Source of the DNA: Flagellimonas aequoris
Lineage (GTDB): Bacteria; Bacteroidota; Bacteroidia; Flavobacteriales; Flavobacteriaceae
NCBI RefSeq assembly: GCF_003584165.1
Contig: NZ_QXFJ01000015.1
Span: 5,001 to 69,000 of the forward strand
DNA: 64,000 nt
Reading direction: 5' to 3'
Shown here: positions 10,492 to 19,276 of the stretch, one piece after another
Layout of the letters: each line of letters begins with the position of its first letter
How positions within the stretch are numbered: position 1 is the stretch's first letter
Position numbers and translations under genes: made by a program
The notes under the pieces: model-generated
What the model was told of the DNA's origin: nothing
What the model saw: only the letters and a program-made list of their open reading frames with translations
Database searches by the model: none

Positions 10492-11702
10492 TGACCTATA
10501 AGGAAACCTTAGACTGGATGTTTTCCCAGCTCCCCATGTACCAACAAAAAGGTATCGTAGCCCTGAATGCCAAATTGGATAACATCATCCACTTTTCCAG
10601 TTATTTGGCCAATCCGGAACATAAATTCAAGAGTATACATGTGGCGGGCACCAACGGCAAGGGTTCCAGCAGCCATATGTTGGCCTCTATTCTTCAGGAG
10701 GCAGGGTATAAAGTAGGTCTTTACACATCGCCACATCTTAAGGATTTTAGGGAACGCATCAAGATCAATGGCCAAATGGCGGATAAAGGTTTTGTGAAGG
10801 ATTTTATAGCCGATCACAGGGCTTTTTTGGAGTACCACAAGCTTTCTTTTTTTGAAATGACGGTTGGGATGGCCTTCACTTATTTTGCCATGGAGCAAGT
10901 AGATGTTGCCGTTGTGGAAGTCGGATTGGGCGGTCGTCTCGATTCAACCAATATCATAACCCCGGAAGTATCCCTGATCACCAATATTGGGCTGGACCAT
11001 ACCCATATTTTGGGAGATACCCTCGAAAAAATTGCTCTGGAAAAAGCAGGGATCATCAAACCAGGAATTCCTGTAGTGATCAGTGAACGCCAACCTGAAA
11101 CGGAGACCATCTTCACCTTGATTTCCCGACAGCTTCGGTCCAAAATTGTTTTTGCCGATACTTTGGGCCAATTGGAATATACCACTGATCTGCTGGGGGA
11201 TTATCAACAGAACAATATGAGGGGTGTGGTAGCCACGATTAAACAATTGGAACATTTTGATGTCCCCGAAAGGGCTATTTCGGAAGGCCTAAAGAACGTT
11301 GTGGCGAACACGGGACTCATGGGAAGGTGGCAGATATTGCAACAAAATCCTTTGGTGGTCTGCGATACGGCACATAACAAAGAAGGTCTGCAATGGGTAA
11401 TTTCGCAAATCGCCAAACAGCCGTTCAAGAAACTGCATATTGTACTTGGATTTGTGAGTGATAAGGATGTAAAGGGTGTACTGGCTCTCTTTCCAAAGGA
11501 TGCCCACTATTATTTTGTACGCCCCGACATCTCACGCGGGATGGATGTGGATATTTTGCAAAAATTGGCCGCCGAGGAGGAACTGCAAGGTAGGACCTAT
11601 AAATCCGTTAAAAAGGGTTTGAAAAAGGCCCTGGCCAACGCGGCAAAAGATGATATGATCTATGTGGGAGGAAGTACCTTTGTAGTCGCCGAGGTGGTTT
11701 GA
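10491..11702 (+). CDS. folC: bifunctional folylpolyglutamate/dihydrofolate synthase FolC
   Basis: 403-residue Mur-ligase-family enzyme that adds glutamate to dihydropteroate and to folates. The P-loop is HVAGTNGKGSSSHMLASIL near residues 45-64, and the folate synthetase signatures VEVGLGGRLDSTN (about 142-154) and ITNIGLDHTHILG (about 163-175) are intact. The C-terminal glutamate-ligase domain has VVCDTAHNKEGLQ. The GTG start at 10491 shares its first base with the preceding TAG, so translational coupling to the TonB-like gene is likely; no ATG lies nearby in frame. It ends 11 nt from the convergent response regulator gene. Confidence 0.94.
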   Translation: MTYKETLDWMFSQLPMYQQKGIVALNAKLDNIIHFSSYLANPEHKFKSIHVAGTNGKGSSSHMLASILQEAGYKVGLYTSPHLKDFRERIKINGQMADKGFVKDFIADHRAFLEYHKLSFFEMTVGMAFTYFAMEQVDVAVVEVGLGGRLDSTNIITPEVSLITNIGLDHTHILGDTLEKIALEKAGIIKPGIPVVISERQPETETIFTLISRQLRSKIVFADTLGQLEYTTDLLGDYQQNNMRGVVATIKQLEHFDVPERAISEGLKNVVANTGLMGRWQILQQNPLVVCDTAHNKEGLQWVISQIAKQPFKKLHIVLGFVSDKDVKGVLALFPKDAHYYFVRPDISRGMDVDILQKLAAEEELQGRTYKSVKKGLKKALANAAKDDMIYVGGSTFVVAEVV

Positions 11703-11713
11703 CCAAAGCTGTT

Positions 11714-12442
11714 TTATAGCCCCAGCATGTGGAAAAAACTGGATTTGTAGCTTTCCCCGATGGGAATCCTCACATCGTTGATGACAATCCGGTTGCGCTG
11801 TACTGTTCGGATGCAACTGATGTTCACCACAAACGATTTATGTACCCTTAAAAATTGATGGTTGGGGAGTTTGTCCAAAATTTCCTTGAAACTCATTAGG
11901 GTCAGAATGGCCTTATTGGTTCCAGTTACGTGGATTTTCAAATAGTCTTTCAGCCCTTGTATGTATTCGATATTGTCCAGATCAATTTTCACACTTTCAT
12001 ATTCCGCCTTCACAAAAATGTATTTTGGAGTGGTGCTCGCTGCTTCGCCATGGGAAGGAAAAACATTATCGTTTACCGATGTTTTTTTATAGGCCATAAT
12101 CTCCTTGGCACGTGATATGGCTTTTATGAAACGGTTGTACGGTATGGGTTTTACCAAATAGTCTATGGCATTCAGGTTGAAACCTTCCACGGCGTATTGT
12201 GAATAGGCCGTTGTAAAGATGAACATGGGAGTGTTGTCCAATGAAGTGATAAAATCGATACCGTTGATCTGTGGCATTTCAATATCACAGAAGATAAGGT
12301 CGATCTTTTTCTCCTTGATCACAGAAATGGCCTCCAAGGGATTGGTAAACGTGCCTTCCAGTTCCACAAAATCCAATTTTCGGCAATAATCCATCAAAAC
12401 ATCGATTGCCAAGGGCTCGTCGTCAATAATGATACACTTCAT
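11714..12442 (-). CDS. LytTR-family response regulator
   Basis: 242 residues: an N-terminal receiver domain with the acidic pair in IIIDDEP, the phospho-acceptor Asp53 in FCDIEMPQING, a conserved Thr/Ala pair in FTTAYSQYA and the Lys in YLVKPIPYNRF, then a C-terminal LytTR DNA-binding domain (FVKAEYESVKIDLDNIEYIQ to the end). It lies 28 nt after the histidine kinase gene and is almost certainly its partner. Target genes cannot be read from the sequence; the upstream kelch and DUF4907 genes are candidates for co-regulated functions. Confidence 0.93.
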   Translation of the reverse strand: MKCIIIDDEPLAIDVLMDYCRKLDFVELEGTFTNPLEAISVIKEKKIDLIFCDIEMPQINGIDFITSLDNTPMFIFTTAYSQYAVEGFNLNAIDYLVKPIPYNRFIKAISRAKEIMAYKKTSVNDNVFPSHGEAASTTPKYIFVKAEYESVKIDLDNIEYIQGLKDYLKIHVTGTNKAILTLMSFKEILDKLPNHQFLRVHKSFVVNISCIRTVQRNRIVINDVRIPIGESYKSSFFHMLGL

Positions 12443-12470
12443 GGGGTCACTTGGTTAGTTGCTCCTATTT

Positions 12471-13493
12471 TTACAAATTCAGGTTCAAATCTACCACATA
12501 CGTTTCTCCGTTGTCCGTAATCTGTAGCTTGTGCGAGTCGGGATATAACAACCGTAATCGGTTTTTGATGTTCTCCAATCCCACACCCGAGTCTTTGGTT
12601 TGCTTTCTATGTGCTCCTATTTTGTTTTCTACCCGTAGGTGAATATTCTTTTCGCTTATCAACAGACCAATGTTCACATAGGTTCTGCCTTTGTAATCCG
12701 TACCGTATTTGAATGCATTTTCGATAAAAGATATGAAAAGTAAGGGAGGAACCTCTTTTCCCCGCTCTTCCCCGGAGATTTTTAACTTAACATTGGCACT
12801 ATCCGAGAGTCTCAAGCGCTGCAATTGCACATAATTTTTGATGTACTCCAGTTCCTTTCCCAATTTTACCTTGTCCTTATCCGCTTCATAGAGCATGTAA
12901 CGCATCAATTCTGAAAGGGATATAATGGCTTCCGAAGTCTTGGAAGATCCCTTGACCGACAATGAATAAATGGCGTTGAGTGAATTGAACAAAAAATGGG
13001 GGTTCAATTGGGTCTTCAAGAACTGAAGCTCTGAACTTACCTTTTCGTTTTCCACTTTTTTTCTTAGGTCCTCGTTTCTGCGCCATTCCACATAAACTTT
13101 AAGAAGTGCACTGATAAAAAAGGGCGCGCTGAGACTCAACATCATGAATACCTGTCTGGTCCAGTCTCCATCCCTAAAATTCTCATTTCTGTGGAAATCT
13201 GGCGGCGGTTTTGGTTCAAATGAAAAATTCATGTTTATAACAACCCCTACTGAGATGATAATGGCAAGGCATATGAGGATGTAGGTCCATGTATTTTTTT
13301 TTAGAAGGAACTTGGGAACCAATAAAAAGTAATTGATGTAGAACAGGATAATGGTAAGCACCAGTCGTACTGGAAGGTCCGGGGGTACTTGTCTTAGTTG
13401 CAGGAAGAACGGATATAGAAAGAAACCATAGAACAGGGCCCAAATGGAAAAATGGATAAAAAATACCTGTATGTGCTTTCGTTCAATGGTCAT
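12471..13493 (-). CDS. LytS/YehU-type sensor histidine kinase
   Basis: 340 residues with four hydrophobic segments in the first 140, a short coiled-coil (KKVENEKVSSELQFLKTQL) and the histidine kinase domain whose phospho-acceptor His lies in LNPHFLFNSLNAIYS near residue 167. An ATPase N-box (FIENAFKYG) and a G-box (DSGVGLENIKNRL) are intact. There is no large extracellular sensory domain, so it may sense the membrane or a partner protein. It follows the DUF4907 gene by 9 nt and precedes the LytTR regulator by 28 nt. Confidence 0.93.
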   Translation of the reverse strand: MTIERKHIQVFFIHFSIWALFYGFFLYPFFLQLRQVPPDLPVRLVLTIILFYINYFLLVPKFLLKKNTWTYILICLAIIISVGVVINMNFSFEPKPPPDFHRNENFRDGDWTRQVFMMLSLSAPFFISALLKVYVEWRRNEDLRKKVENEKVSSELQFLKTQLNPHFLFNSLNAIYSLSVKGSSKTSEAIISLSELMRYMLYEADKDKVKLGKELEYIKNYVQLQRLRLSDSANVKLKISGEERGKEVPPLLFISFIENAFKYGTDYKGRTYVNIGLLISEKNIHLRVENKIGAHRKQTKDSGVGLENIKNRLRLLYPDSHKLQITDNGETYVVDLNLNL

Positions 13494-13502
13494 GGATGGG
13501 TG

Positions 13503-13841
13503 TTATTGGCCTAAAATTACAATTTCCATTTCTTTGAGTTCATCAATGGAAATCTTCGGACTGGTTCTGTTACGGATTTTATCGATAACCAATTTGGCTA
13601 CTTTTTCGGCGTCTTTTGCAGATTGAAAAGGTTGGTTTCCCCTAACCGCTGGTATGAACTCCTGTTGCACCAATAGCTTTTCACCACTGAAGATTTGATA
13701 ACCATACCCGTTGTGCACTTTAATGACCTCTTTCCTCAGTATGGGTTCCTGTACTTTTTCGTCAAACGAAAGATGTGTCACCCCATATAAGAACAGACCA
13801 AGTATCAGGATGGTGGCAACAATTATTGTAATTTTTCTCAT
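13503..13841 (-). CDS. DUF4907-like small membrane-anchored protein
   Basis: 112 residues with an N-terminal membrane anchor or signal (TIIVATILILGLFLYG) and a soluble domain containing NGYGYQIFSGEKLLVQQEFIPAVRG, which resembles the DUF4907 family of Bacteroidota. Function unknown. It lies between the kelch lipoprotein gene and the histidine kinase gene with short gaps (about 80 and 9 nt), so it is probably part of the same sensory operon; an exported partner of the kinase is one possibility. The start at 13841 is the only sensible one before the hydrophobic stretch. Confidence 0.75.
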   Translation of the reverse strand: MRKITIIVATILILGLFLYGVTHLSFDEKVQEPILRKEVIKVHNGYGYQIFSGEKLLVQQEFIPAVRGNQPFQSAKDAEKVAKLVIDKIRNRTSPKISIDELKEMEIVILGQ

Positions 13842-13921
13842 GACATATCCCTTTAACTGGAAGGGACCAAGGTTTTACCCTTGGCCCCGTAACACAAACT
13901 AAAACTGACTAGTTAAAAAAA

Positions 13922-14917
13922 TTAATCTTCGTCGTCATATTCATCAAAGGGAAAGAACTCGTCCAGGTCATCCAAGTAGAGTGTTCCGGTACGGCCCATG
14001 CCTATAAAGGCCCTTGATGAATTTGAGAATGCAATTGCATCTTGCCTGGTAGCTCCCTCAAAACTTGTCTTTTGTTCCCAGGTATCGGTGGATGGGTCGT
14101 ATTCCCAAACAGTGTTGGTAGCGCCGGATTGCTCCCCGCAGGCAATGTATCCATACCCGTTGAGTTCAAATCCCACGGCGTTGCTTCGGGCAACATCATA
14201 GTCATCTTCTTCATCGAGGTCCAATTTTTTGGTCCAGCTTTCGGTAGCAGGATCAAACACCCAAAAATCATCCAGATAAACCCCATTGGAAATCCCGGTC
14301 CCCAAATAGACCAATCCGTTTATGGTAAAAGTGGTGGCAGATCTTCTCTTGTTTCCGCCAAAACCTTCCAACTCTGTCCATGTATCGGCGGTAGGGTCGT
14401 ATTTCCAAAAATCCTTTAGATCGTTTTCCCCGTCGTAACCGGTTCCGAAATATCCATAGCCATTGGCTCCAAAAGCCACGGCGCTTCTTCTCTTGGTATC
14501 TGGCAAAGAGGCAATGGGTGACCAACTATTGCTTGAAGGATTGTAGGCATAGAAGTCGCTCAACTCGTCCACACCGTCATATCCCGACCCAATATATCCT
14601 GTTCCATCTACTTGGAACCCTACGGCAGCATTTCTGGGTACTCCGGGAAAATCAGCCTTTTGGGACCAATAATCTCCTTCCATATTGTAAGACCAAAAAG
14701 AATTTAGGTAGTCGTCACCGTCGTAGCCAACTCCCATGTAACCAATATTGTCGATCACAAAACCGGAAACACTGCTCCTAGGACTTCCGTCAAAAACGGA
14801 GCGGTCTACCCAGTTGCCTAATTCTTCATCATCGTCATCATTGGAACAACTATAAAAGGAAAGGATGGAGAGCGTAAAAATGAATGCCGATTTATATAGC
14901 CGTGCTGCTGTTTTCAT
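13922..14917 (-). CDS. kelch-repeat lipoprotein
   Basis: About 331 residues. The start at 14917 (MKTAARL) gives a good lipoprotein signal with Cys after LSFYS; an ATG nine bases upstream is possible. The mature protein opens with an acidic run (SNDDDDEE) and then shows six kelch-type blades of about 48 residues, each with a GYxGxGYDG-like strand, a DFWxYDP strand and a W-T/S strand. It should form a beta-propeller on the cell surface or in the periplasm. It heads the operon with DUF4907, histidine kinase and LytTR genes. A sensory or adhesive role is inference from context only. Confidence 0.88.
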   Translation of the reverse strand: MKTAARLYKSAFIFTLSILSFYSCSNDDDDEELGNWVDRSVFDGSPRSSVSGFVIDNIGYMGVGYDGDDYLNSFWSYNMEGDYWSQKADFPGVPRNAAVGFQVDGTGYIGSGYDGVDELSDFYAYNPSSNSWSPIASLPDTKRRSAVAFGANGYGYFGTGYDGENDLKDFWKYDPTADTWTELEGFGGNKRRSATTFTINGLVYLGTGISNGVYLDDFWVFDPATESWTKKLDLDEEDDYDVARSNAVGFELNGYGYIACGEQSGATNTVWEYDPSTDTWEQKTSFEGATRQDAIAFSNSSRAFIGMGRTGTLYLDDLDEFFPFDEYDDED

Positions 14918-15096
14918 GCCTGTCATTATAAGTTTTTGTCAAATGTAATTTTGATTGCAAAGAGGTTGAAAGAGAATATATGAAGCACAGGATTTAACAT
15001 ATGAACCATGGGAAACGATCTACGAACAGGGTATGGGGTTTGGTAGTGAAATTTGTCGGCTTTGTCCTAAAACTACAGGGGTTGGTCTATCGACAT

Positions 15097-15126
15097 TTTG
15101 AGCGTTTTGCAATGCATCTACTTTAG
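15097..15126 (+). promoter_or_regulatory. candidate Bacteroidota promoter for the DUF4270 gene
   Basis: TTTG at 15097-15100, 18-bp spacer, TACTTTAG at 15119-15126 (seven of eight to TAnnTTTG). Transcription would start about 8-10 nt before the ATG at 15142, a short but usual leader. Confidence 0.5.
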
Positions 15127-15141
15127 CTGCAAATAAATATT

Positions 15142-16473
15142 ATGGAAAGAATTTTGGTTCTCTTGATTGCCGTTGCATTGATGGCGGTGTCATGTAGTTC
15201 GGATAATTTCAACACCTCCGATTTTTTGGCGGGTGAAGCATTTACCGATAGCAATCTAAGGGTGGTTTTGGTGGATACCCTTACCGTGGATACCTCTACA
15301 ATGAAGTTCGATAGTATTGTCAGCAGTGAATCGACCAGAATTTTGGTGGGGAAATATATTGATCCCGTATTTGGAACCGTCAAAACGTCCAGCTACATGG
15401 GCATGTTGCCCTCTTCTTTTAGCATAGATTCTGAGGCGGAGTACGATAGTATCGCCCTGTACCTAAAACTGGACAAATATTATTATAACGATACGCTCCG
15501 GACCAATACCATCAAGGTAAAACGACTGACCAAGACCCTCAGGCCTAGAGAGGGAGATTATATCTACAATACCGATGTGGCCGAGTATATGGACGAGGAC
15601 CTGGCCATTTTTACTTACAATCCACGTCCTTTGGCTTCCGATACCTTGGAGATACGGCTAATGGATGAACTGGGTACCGATCTATTTACCAAGTTTCAGG
15701 AAAAGGAAATTACCTCTTCGGATCAGTTCAAGGATTATTTTAGAGGGATAGCCTTGCTTCCGGGAGATGATGACAATGGCTCCGTGATCGGATTTTCAAA
15801 AACTTCCGGGGCCAGTTATATGCGGATATATTTTAGCACGGCGGAAGAGGATGAACGTGTACAGGATTATTTGGATATCAATTTGGATGTTTCTTCAGAT
15901 CCTACTCCTTTTTTTAACCAAATACTCGCTGAAAACCCCATTGCTCCCCTTCAAACCTTAACGGATAAGGAAATCAATTTAAGCAGTGCCGATGCCGATA
16001 ATTTGAGTTTTGTACAATCTGGTATCGGAATCACGACCCGGGTTCAGATTCCTTACCTAAAAACCCTATATGACATTAAAGGGCAAGGAACTCTGTTGGA
16101 TGCCGTGCTCAAGATAAAACCCGCCACAGGCACTTTTGATGACCATTTGATTTTGCGAGATACCTTGTCGGTCTATATCGTAAATCAGAACAATGACCTC
16201 ACCTCGCAATTGTTGATCGGGGAATCTAACCCTGTCTATGGTATTTTGAACAGGGATGATGAGGAATTCAACAACATTTATTATGAAATCTCATTGGGGA
16301 GTTATCTGGAGGGATTGCTCACTACCGACAGGGATACCGATGACGCCCTTATTCTTTTGCCCGATAATTACAACTCAACCGTGGACCGCTTTATCCTTAC
16401 CGGTATGGATGGTTCGGAATTTAGCACGGTGTTGGAACTTATATATGCCATTTATGATGAAGATGATGAATAG
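15142..16473 (+). CDS. DUF4270 family lipoprotein
   Basis: 443 residues with a lipoprotein signal (LLIAVALMAVSC, lipidated Cys at about 18). The rest is beta-rich with the features of DUF4270: an early TVDTLTVDTS-like segment, YIDPVFGTVKTSSYMG near residue 73, and a DSIALYLKLDKYYYNDT strand pattern. DUF4270 proteins are common single-copy outer-surface lipoproteins in Flavobacteriia with no assigned function. The end of the gene overlaps the start of the outer-membrane protein gene downstream, so the two products are probably made together. Confidence 0.85.
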   Translation: MERILVLLIAVALMAVSCSSDNFNTSDFLAGEAFTDSNLRVVLVDTLTVDTSTMKFDSIVSSESTRILVGKYIDPVFGTVKTSSYMGMLPSSFSIDSEAEYDSIALYLKLDKYYYNDTLRTNTIKVKRLTKTLRPREGDYIYNTDVAEYMDEDLAIFTYNPRPLASDTLEIRLMDELGTDLFTKFQEKEITSSDQFKDYFRGIALLPGDDDNGSVIGFSKTSGASYMRIYFSTAEEDERVQDYLDINLDVSSDPTPFFNQILAENPIAPLQTLTDKEINLSSADADNLSFVQSGIGITTRVQIPYLKTLYDIKGQGTLLDAVLKIKPATGTFDDHLILRDTLSVYIVNQNNDLTSQLLIGESNPVYGILNRDDEEFNNIYYEISLGSYLEGLLTTDRDTDDALILLPDNYNSTVDRFILTGMDGSEFSTVLELIYAIYDEDDE

Positions 16474-17707
16474 GATTTTACTTGTTGTTTGTACTGTTCT
16501 GGTGCCCATTTTTGCCATGTCCCAATCCGAAGGATTGACCAGTTCCCCCTATTCCCTTTATGGACTTGGGATAATCAACCAGACCAGTATCGGGAAGACC
16601 AATAGTATGGGGTATTCCGGTATTGGACTGAAATCGGAGACAGACATCAATAACCTGAACCCCTCCAATTATTCCCTGGTTCCCAAAAACTCGTTTTTTT
16701 ATGATATCGGTGTGGTGGGTGAGTTCAACAGTTATAGCAACAGGGGGGATGATGAGTCAAAGACCACGCTTAACTTTTCCAACTTGGCCTTTGCCTTTCG
16801 TATTGCCGATCGGTTGGGGGCCGGGGTAACCTTGGTACCTTATAGTGATGTGGGGTACACGCTATTGGGACTGGTGAGCAATATTGAAGGTTCCAATGAA
16901 ACGTTCGAAAGCAACGTATCCGGTTTGGGAGGCCTCAACGACCTGAGTTTTAACTTGGGATATGGCATTACAGATCATTTTCGGTTGGGGGCCAGGGCAT
17001 CCTTTTTGTTTGGGAATATTGAGGAGACGGAAGCCTTTGTGATCAGCAATAGCTATTTCTCGCTAAGCGAGACCACCAATTACAGTGGATTACGATTGGG
17101 ACTGGGTATGCAATATGATATTACGGATGCATTTACTTTTGGAAGCACGGTACAACTCCCGGTAGGCCTTACCGGTCACTTGACCCGCTCGGTATATAAA
17201 ACTTTGGATGGTACAGAAGTGACCGTGGAAGACGATGAAGCGGACGATGTGTCCGATTTTAAGTTGCCGTTGGAATTGGGGTTTGGTTTTAGTGCCAAGA
17301 TCAAGGAGTCACTGACATTGACTGCCGATTACAAACGAAACCTATGGGATGCTACCGATCAATCTGAAAGTATCGGGACCTATAGGGACCAAGATATCTA
17401 CGCTTTTGGATTGGAGTTTCAGAGAAACCCCAAAGGCTATAAATATGGGCAGCGAATACGCTACCGGGCCGGTTTCAATTACGATAATGGGTATTTGGCC
17501 ATCAACGACAACAAGATCGATGGTTATACGATAACGGCCGGTATCGGTTTTCCTGTTGGGTTCGCCACCAATTCTGTGATTAATCTATCCTATGCATATG
17601 GATCAAAAGGTCAGATACAGAATATTTTGGTAAAGGAAAATTACCATACGCTCACCCTTAATTTCAGCTTGGAAGACCTTTGGTTCAGGAAAAGGGTGAT
17701 CGATTAA
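16457..17707 (+). CDS. outer-membrane beta-barrel protein downstream of DUF4270
   Basis: About 416 residues. ATGs at 16454, 16457, 16463 and 16466 are all in frame and all overlap the DUF4270 stop; 16457 gives MKMMNRILL, a good signal-peptide start, with cleavage probably after AMSQ. The mature chain alternates polar and hydrophobic residues, opens with SSPYSLYGLGI and NSMGYSGIGLKS, and ends in a strand containing TLNFSLEDLWF, as for FadL/OmpP1-like barrels. A reading frame reaching back to 16256 has no protein character before this point. Ligand unknown; co-translation suggests it works with the DUF4270 lipoprotein. Confidence 0.82.
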   Translation: MKMMNRILLVVCTVLVPIFAMSQSEGLTSSPYSLYGLGIINQTSIGKTNSMGYSGIGLKSETDINNLNPSNYSLVPKNSFFYDIGVVGEFNSYSNRGDDESKTTLNFSNLAFAFRIADRLGAGVTLVPYSDVGYTLLGLVSNIEGSNETFESNVSGLGGLNDLSFNLGYGITDHFRLGARASFLFGNIEETEAFVISNSYFSLSETTNYSGLRLGLGMQYDITDAFTFGSTVQLPVGLTGHLTRSVYKTLDGTEVTVEDDEADDVSDFKLPLELGFGFSAKIKESLTLTADYKRNLWDATDQSESIGTYRDQDIYAFGLEFQRNPKGYKYGQRIRYRAGFNYDNGYLAINDNKIDGYTITAGIGFPVGFATNSVINLSYAYGSKGQIQNILVKENYHTLTLNFSLEDLWFRKRVID

Positions 17708-17773
17708 CGCAGCGTTAGATTTTATGTGCGATGGCAGAAAAAAATAAATTATCTCTTTTTTGATTTTTTCTTT

Positions 17774-17802
17774 TTTGGAATTCAAAAACTATTTTATATT
17801 TG
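17774..17802 (+). promoter_or_regulatory. promoter of tRNA-Val(TAC)
   Basis: TTTG at 17774-17777, 17-bp spacer, TATATTTG at 17795-17802, a full match to the Bacteroidota -7 element. It sits 23 nt before the tRNA 5' end. Confidence 0.75.
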
Positions 17803-17825
17803 CACTCCCATTCAGGAAAATGAAT

Positions 17826-17900
17826 GGGCGCTTAGCTCAGCTGGTTCAGAGCACCTCGTTTACACCGAGGGGGTCGGGGGTTCGAATCCCTCAGCGCCCA
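17826..17900 (+). tRNA. tRNA-Val (anticodon TAC)
   Basis: 75 nt cloverleaf. Acceptor GGGCGCT (17826-17832) pairs with AGCGCCC (17893-17899), followed by discriminator A. The anticodon stem CCTCG/CGAGG encloses loop TTTACAC with anticodon TAC; the T loop is TTCGAAT. CCA is not encoded. A terminator follows directly. The A/T-rich accessory stretch begins just beyond. Confidence 0.95.
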
Positions 17901-17910
17901 CAACAGACAA

Positions 17911-17945
17911 AAGCGGTCATATCTTAAGATATGACCGCTTTTTTA
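17911..17945 (+). terminator. terminator of tRNA-Val(TAC)
   Basis: A perfect 30-bp palindrome (17911-17940, arm AAGCGGTCATATCTT) followed by a run of T. The perfect symmetry means it could also work on the other strand. Confidence 0.85.
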
Positions 17946-18241
17946 TTTCATAATACTCAGGAGCATCCAAAAAAGTTTCATTGACACCACATCAGCACAC
18001 GGGCTGGATTGAAAAACTTAAGACGGCGAGGCATAAAAATTACAAGAATGCCAGGTCTGGGCAATCAGACATTGCACAAGGCCATGTTGGCAGAACGATA
18101 CTACAGGGACAATAAACAAACCTTGGACACAGCATCTTGTAAAAGCACAAAAAGAAAATCAAAAAGTAATAATTGCTCGAATTGTAAGGATAATATGTAT
18201 TTTAAAGCGATGTAAACACCATAACCATTAATAAATACTCC
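17946..18241. other. gene-free region at left edge of accessory stretch
   Basis: Nearly 300 bp between the tRNA terminator and the thioredoxin-like gene. A 68-codon frame (18009-18215) is rich in Arg, Lys, Ser and Asn, matches no family I know, and has no consistent codon character. The first part (17975-18110) could be the remnant of an older gene because it is less A/T-rich than what follows, but I cannot name it. No repeat of the tRNA 3' end, which would mark an attachment site, was seen. Confidence 0.4.
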
Positions 18242-19240
18242 ATGAAAAAATTAATATATGGATTGATTCCATTTTTAATTATCGCTTGCAGTACAAAACC
18301 AGATAATCAATTTCAATTAATCGGCACTACCAATGGAATTGAAAACGGTACAGTTCTATATATTGATGACACTGGGACCGAAACCTCGGTGGATTCTACA
18401 ATTGTTGAAAACAATTCTTTCCATTTCCAAACAAAATTATCAAAAACACCCTTACAAGTGGTTTTGAGAACAAAGAACTACACTCATTATCGGTTTTTAT
18501 GGCTTGAAAACAATTCTATGTCCTTTGATGCCACTAATGCCGATTTCAGAAATGCACTTGTCACCGGTTCTGTTGAAGAGAACTTAAGCTACAGCTTGAG
18601 CAAGGAAACCGATACGCTTCCACGGGATGAAAGGATAAGAAAAGAACAACAATTTGTAGAGCGGCATCCAAACAGTATCCACAGTGCTTACATTCTATCA
18701 GTTTATGCCTCCACTTGGGGAAAAGAAAAAGCCAAAGAACTTTACGAAAATCTTTCAATCGAAATCAAGCAAACAGAGTACGGAAAGAAAATAGCAAACT
18801 TTATCAAGCTGAACAAAAACCCAAGGATGGGTGATAGTTATGTTGACTTTGAAATGGAGAGCCCCAATGGAGAATTAAAAAGGCTATCTGAGTTTAAAGG
18901 CAAATTGGTTTTATTGGAATTTTGGGGTTCAGGTTGCCTTCCATGCAGACAGGAAAATCCAAACTTGGTGAATACCTATAAAAAATACCAGCCTAAAGGA
19001 TTCGAGATTTTCGCTGTATCCCAGGATACAAAAAGAGAAAGTTGGCTGAAAGCAATTGAAGATGATCAATTGCCTTGGATTCAAGTCAGTGATTTAAAAG
19101 GGCATAATAACACAGCTTCTTTAATTTATGGGATAAATTATATTCCAGACAATTTTTTGATTGATCAAAAAGGTATCATAATAGAACGGGATATCCGGGG
19201 TGAAAGACTAATCGCAAAACTGGAAGAGTTGTTAAACTAA
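18242..19240 (+). CDS. TlpA/AhpC-TSA-type thiol-disulfide lipoprotein with N-terminal DUF4369-like domain
   Basis: 332 residues. Lipoprotein signal with Cys at about 16 (PFLIIACST). An N-terminal beta-rich domain (FQLIGTTNGIENGTVLYIDD) resembles DUF4369. The C-terminal half (from about residue 195) is a thioredoxin fold with the redox pair in WGSGCLPCRQEN and a cis-Pro loop near NYIPDNFLID. It probably reduces or isomerises disulfides at the periplasmic face. It is the first gene of the A/T-rich plus-strand stretch and ends 1 nt before the first weak copy of the 20-bp boundary repeat. Confidence 0.87.
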   Translation: MKKLIYGLIPFLIIACSTKPDNQFQLIGTTNGIENGTVLYIDDTGTETSVDSTIVENNSFHFQTKLSKTPLQVVLRTKNYTHYRFLWLENNSMSFDATNADFRNALVTGSVEENLSYSLSKETDTLPRDERIRKEQQFVERHPNSIHSAYILSVYASTWGKEKAKELYENLSIEIKQTEYGKKIANFIKLNKNPRMGDSYVDFEMESPNGELKRLSEFKGKLVLLEFWGSGCLPCRQENPNLVNTYKKYQPKGFEIFAVSQDTKRESWLKAIEDDQLPWIQVSDLKGHNNTASLIYGINYIPDNFLIDQKGIIIERDIRGERLIAKLEELLN

Positions 19241-19241
19241 A

Positions 19242-19261
19242 CAAGTTTAAATAAGTGATTA
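19242..19261 (+). repeat. boundary repeat copy 1 (divergent)
   Basis: CAAGTTTAAATAAGTGATTA, a weaker match to the AAAGTTYAAATAAACGATGA element found at five other gene boundaries in 19.9-24.2 kb. It lies immediately after the thioredoxin-like gene and 15 nt before the start of the next reading frame. Confidence 0.5.
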
Positions 19262-19276
19262 CAACCGAAGAACAGA

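Noticed and set aside
16256-16456. upstream extension of the outer-membrane protein
   Set aside because: It lies wholly inside the DUF4270 gene in another frame and would bury the signal peptide.
18009-18215. 68-codon frame after tRNA-Val
   Set aside because: Arg/Lys/Ser/Asn-rich with no known family, no start context, and no conserved neighbours; treated as debris or chance.
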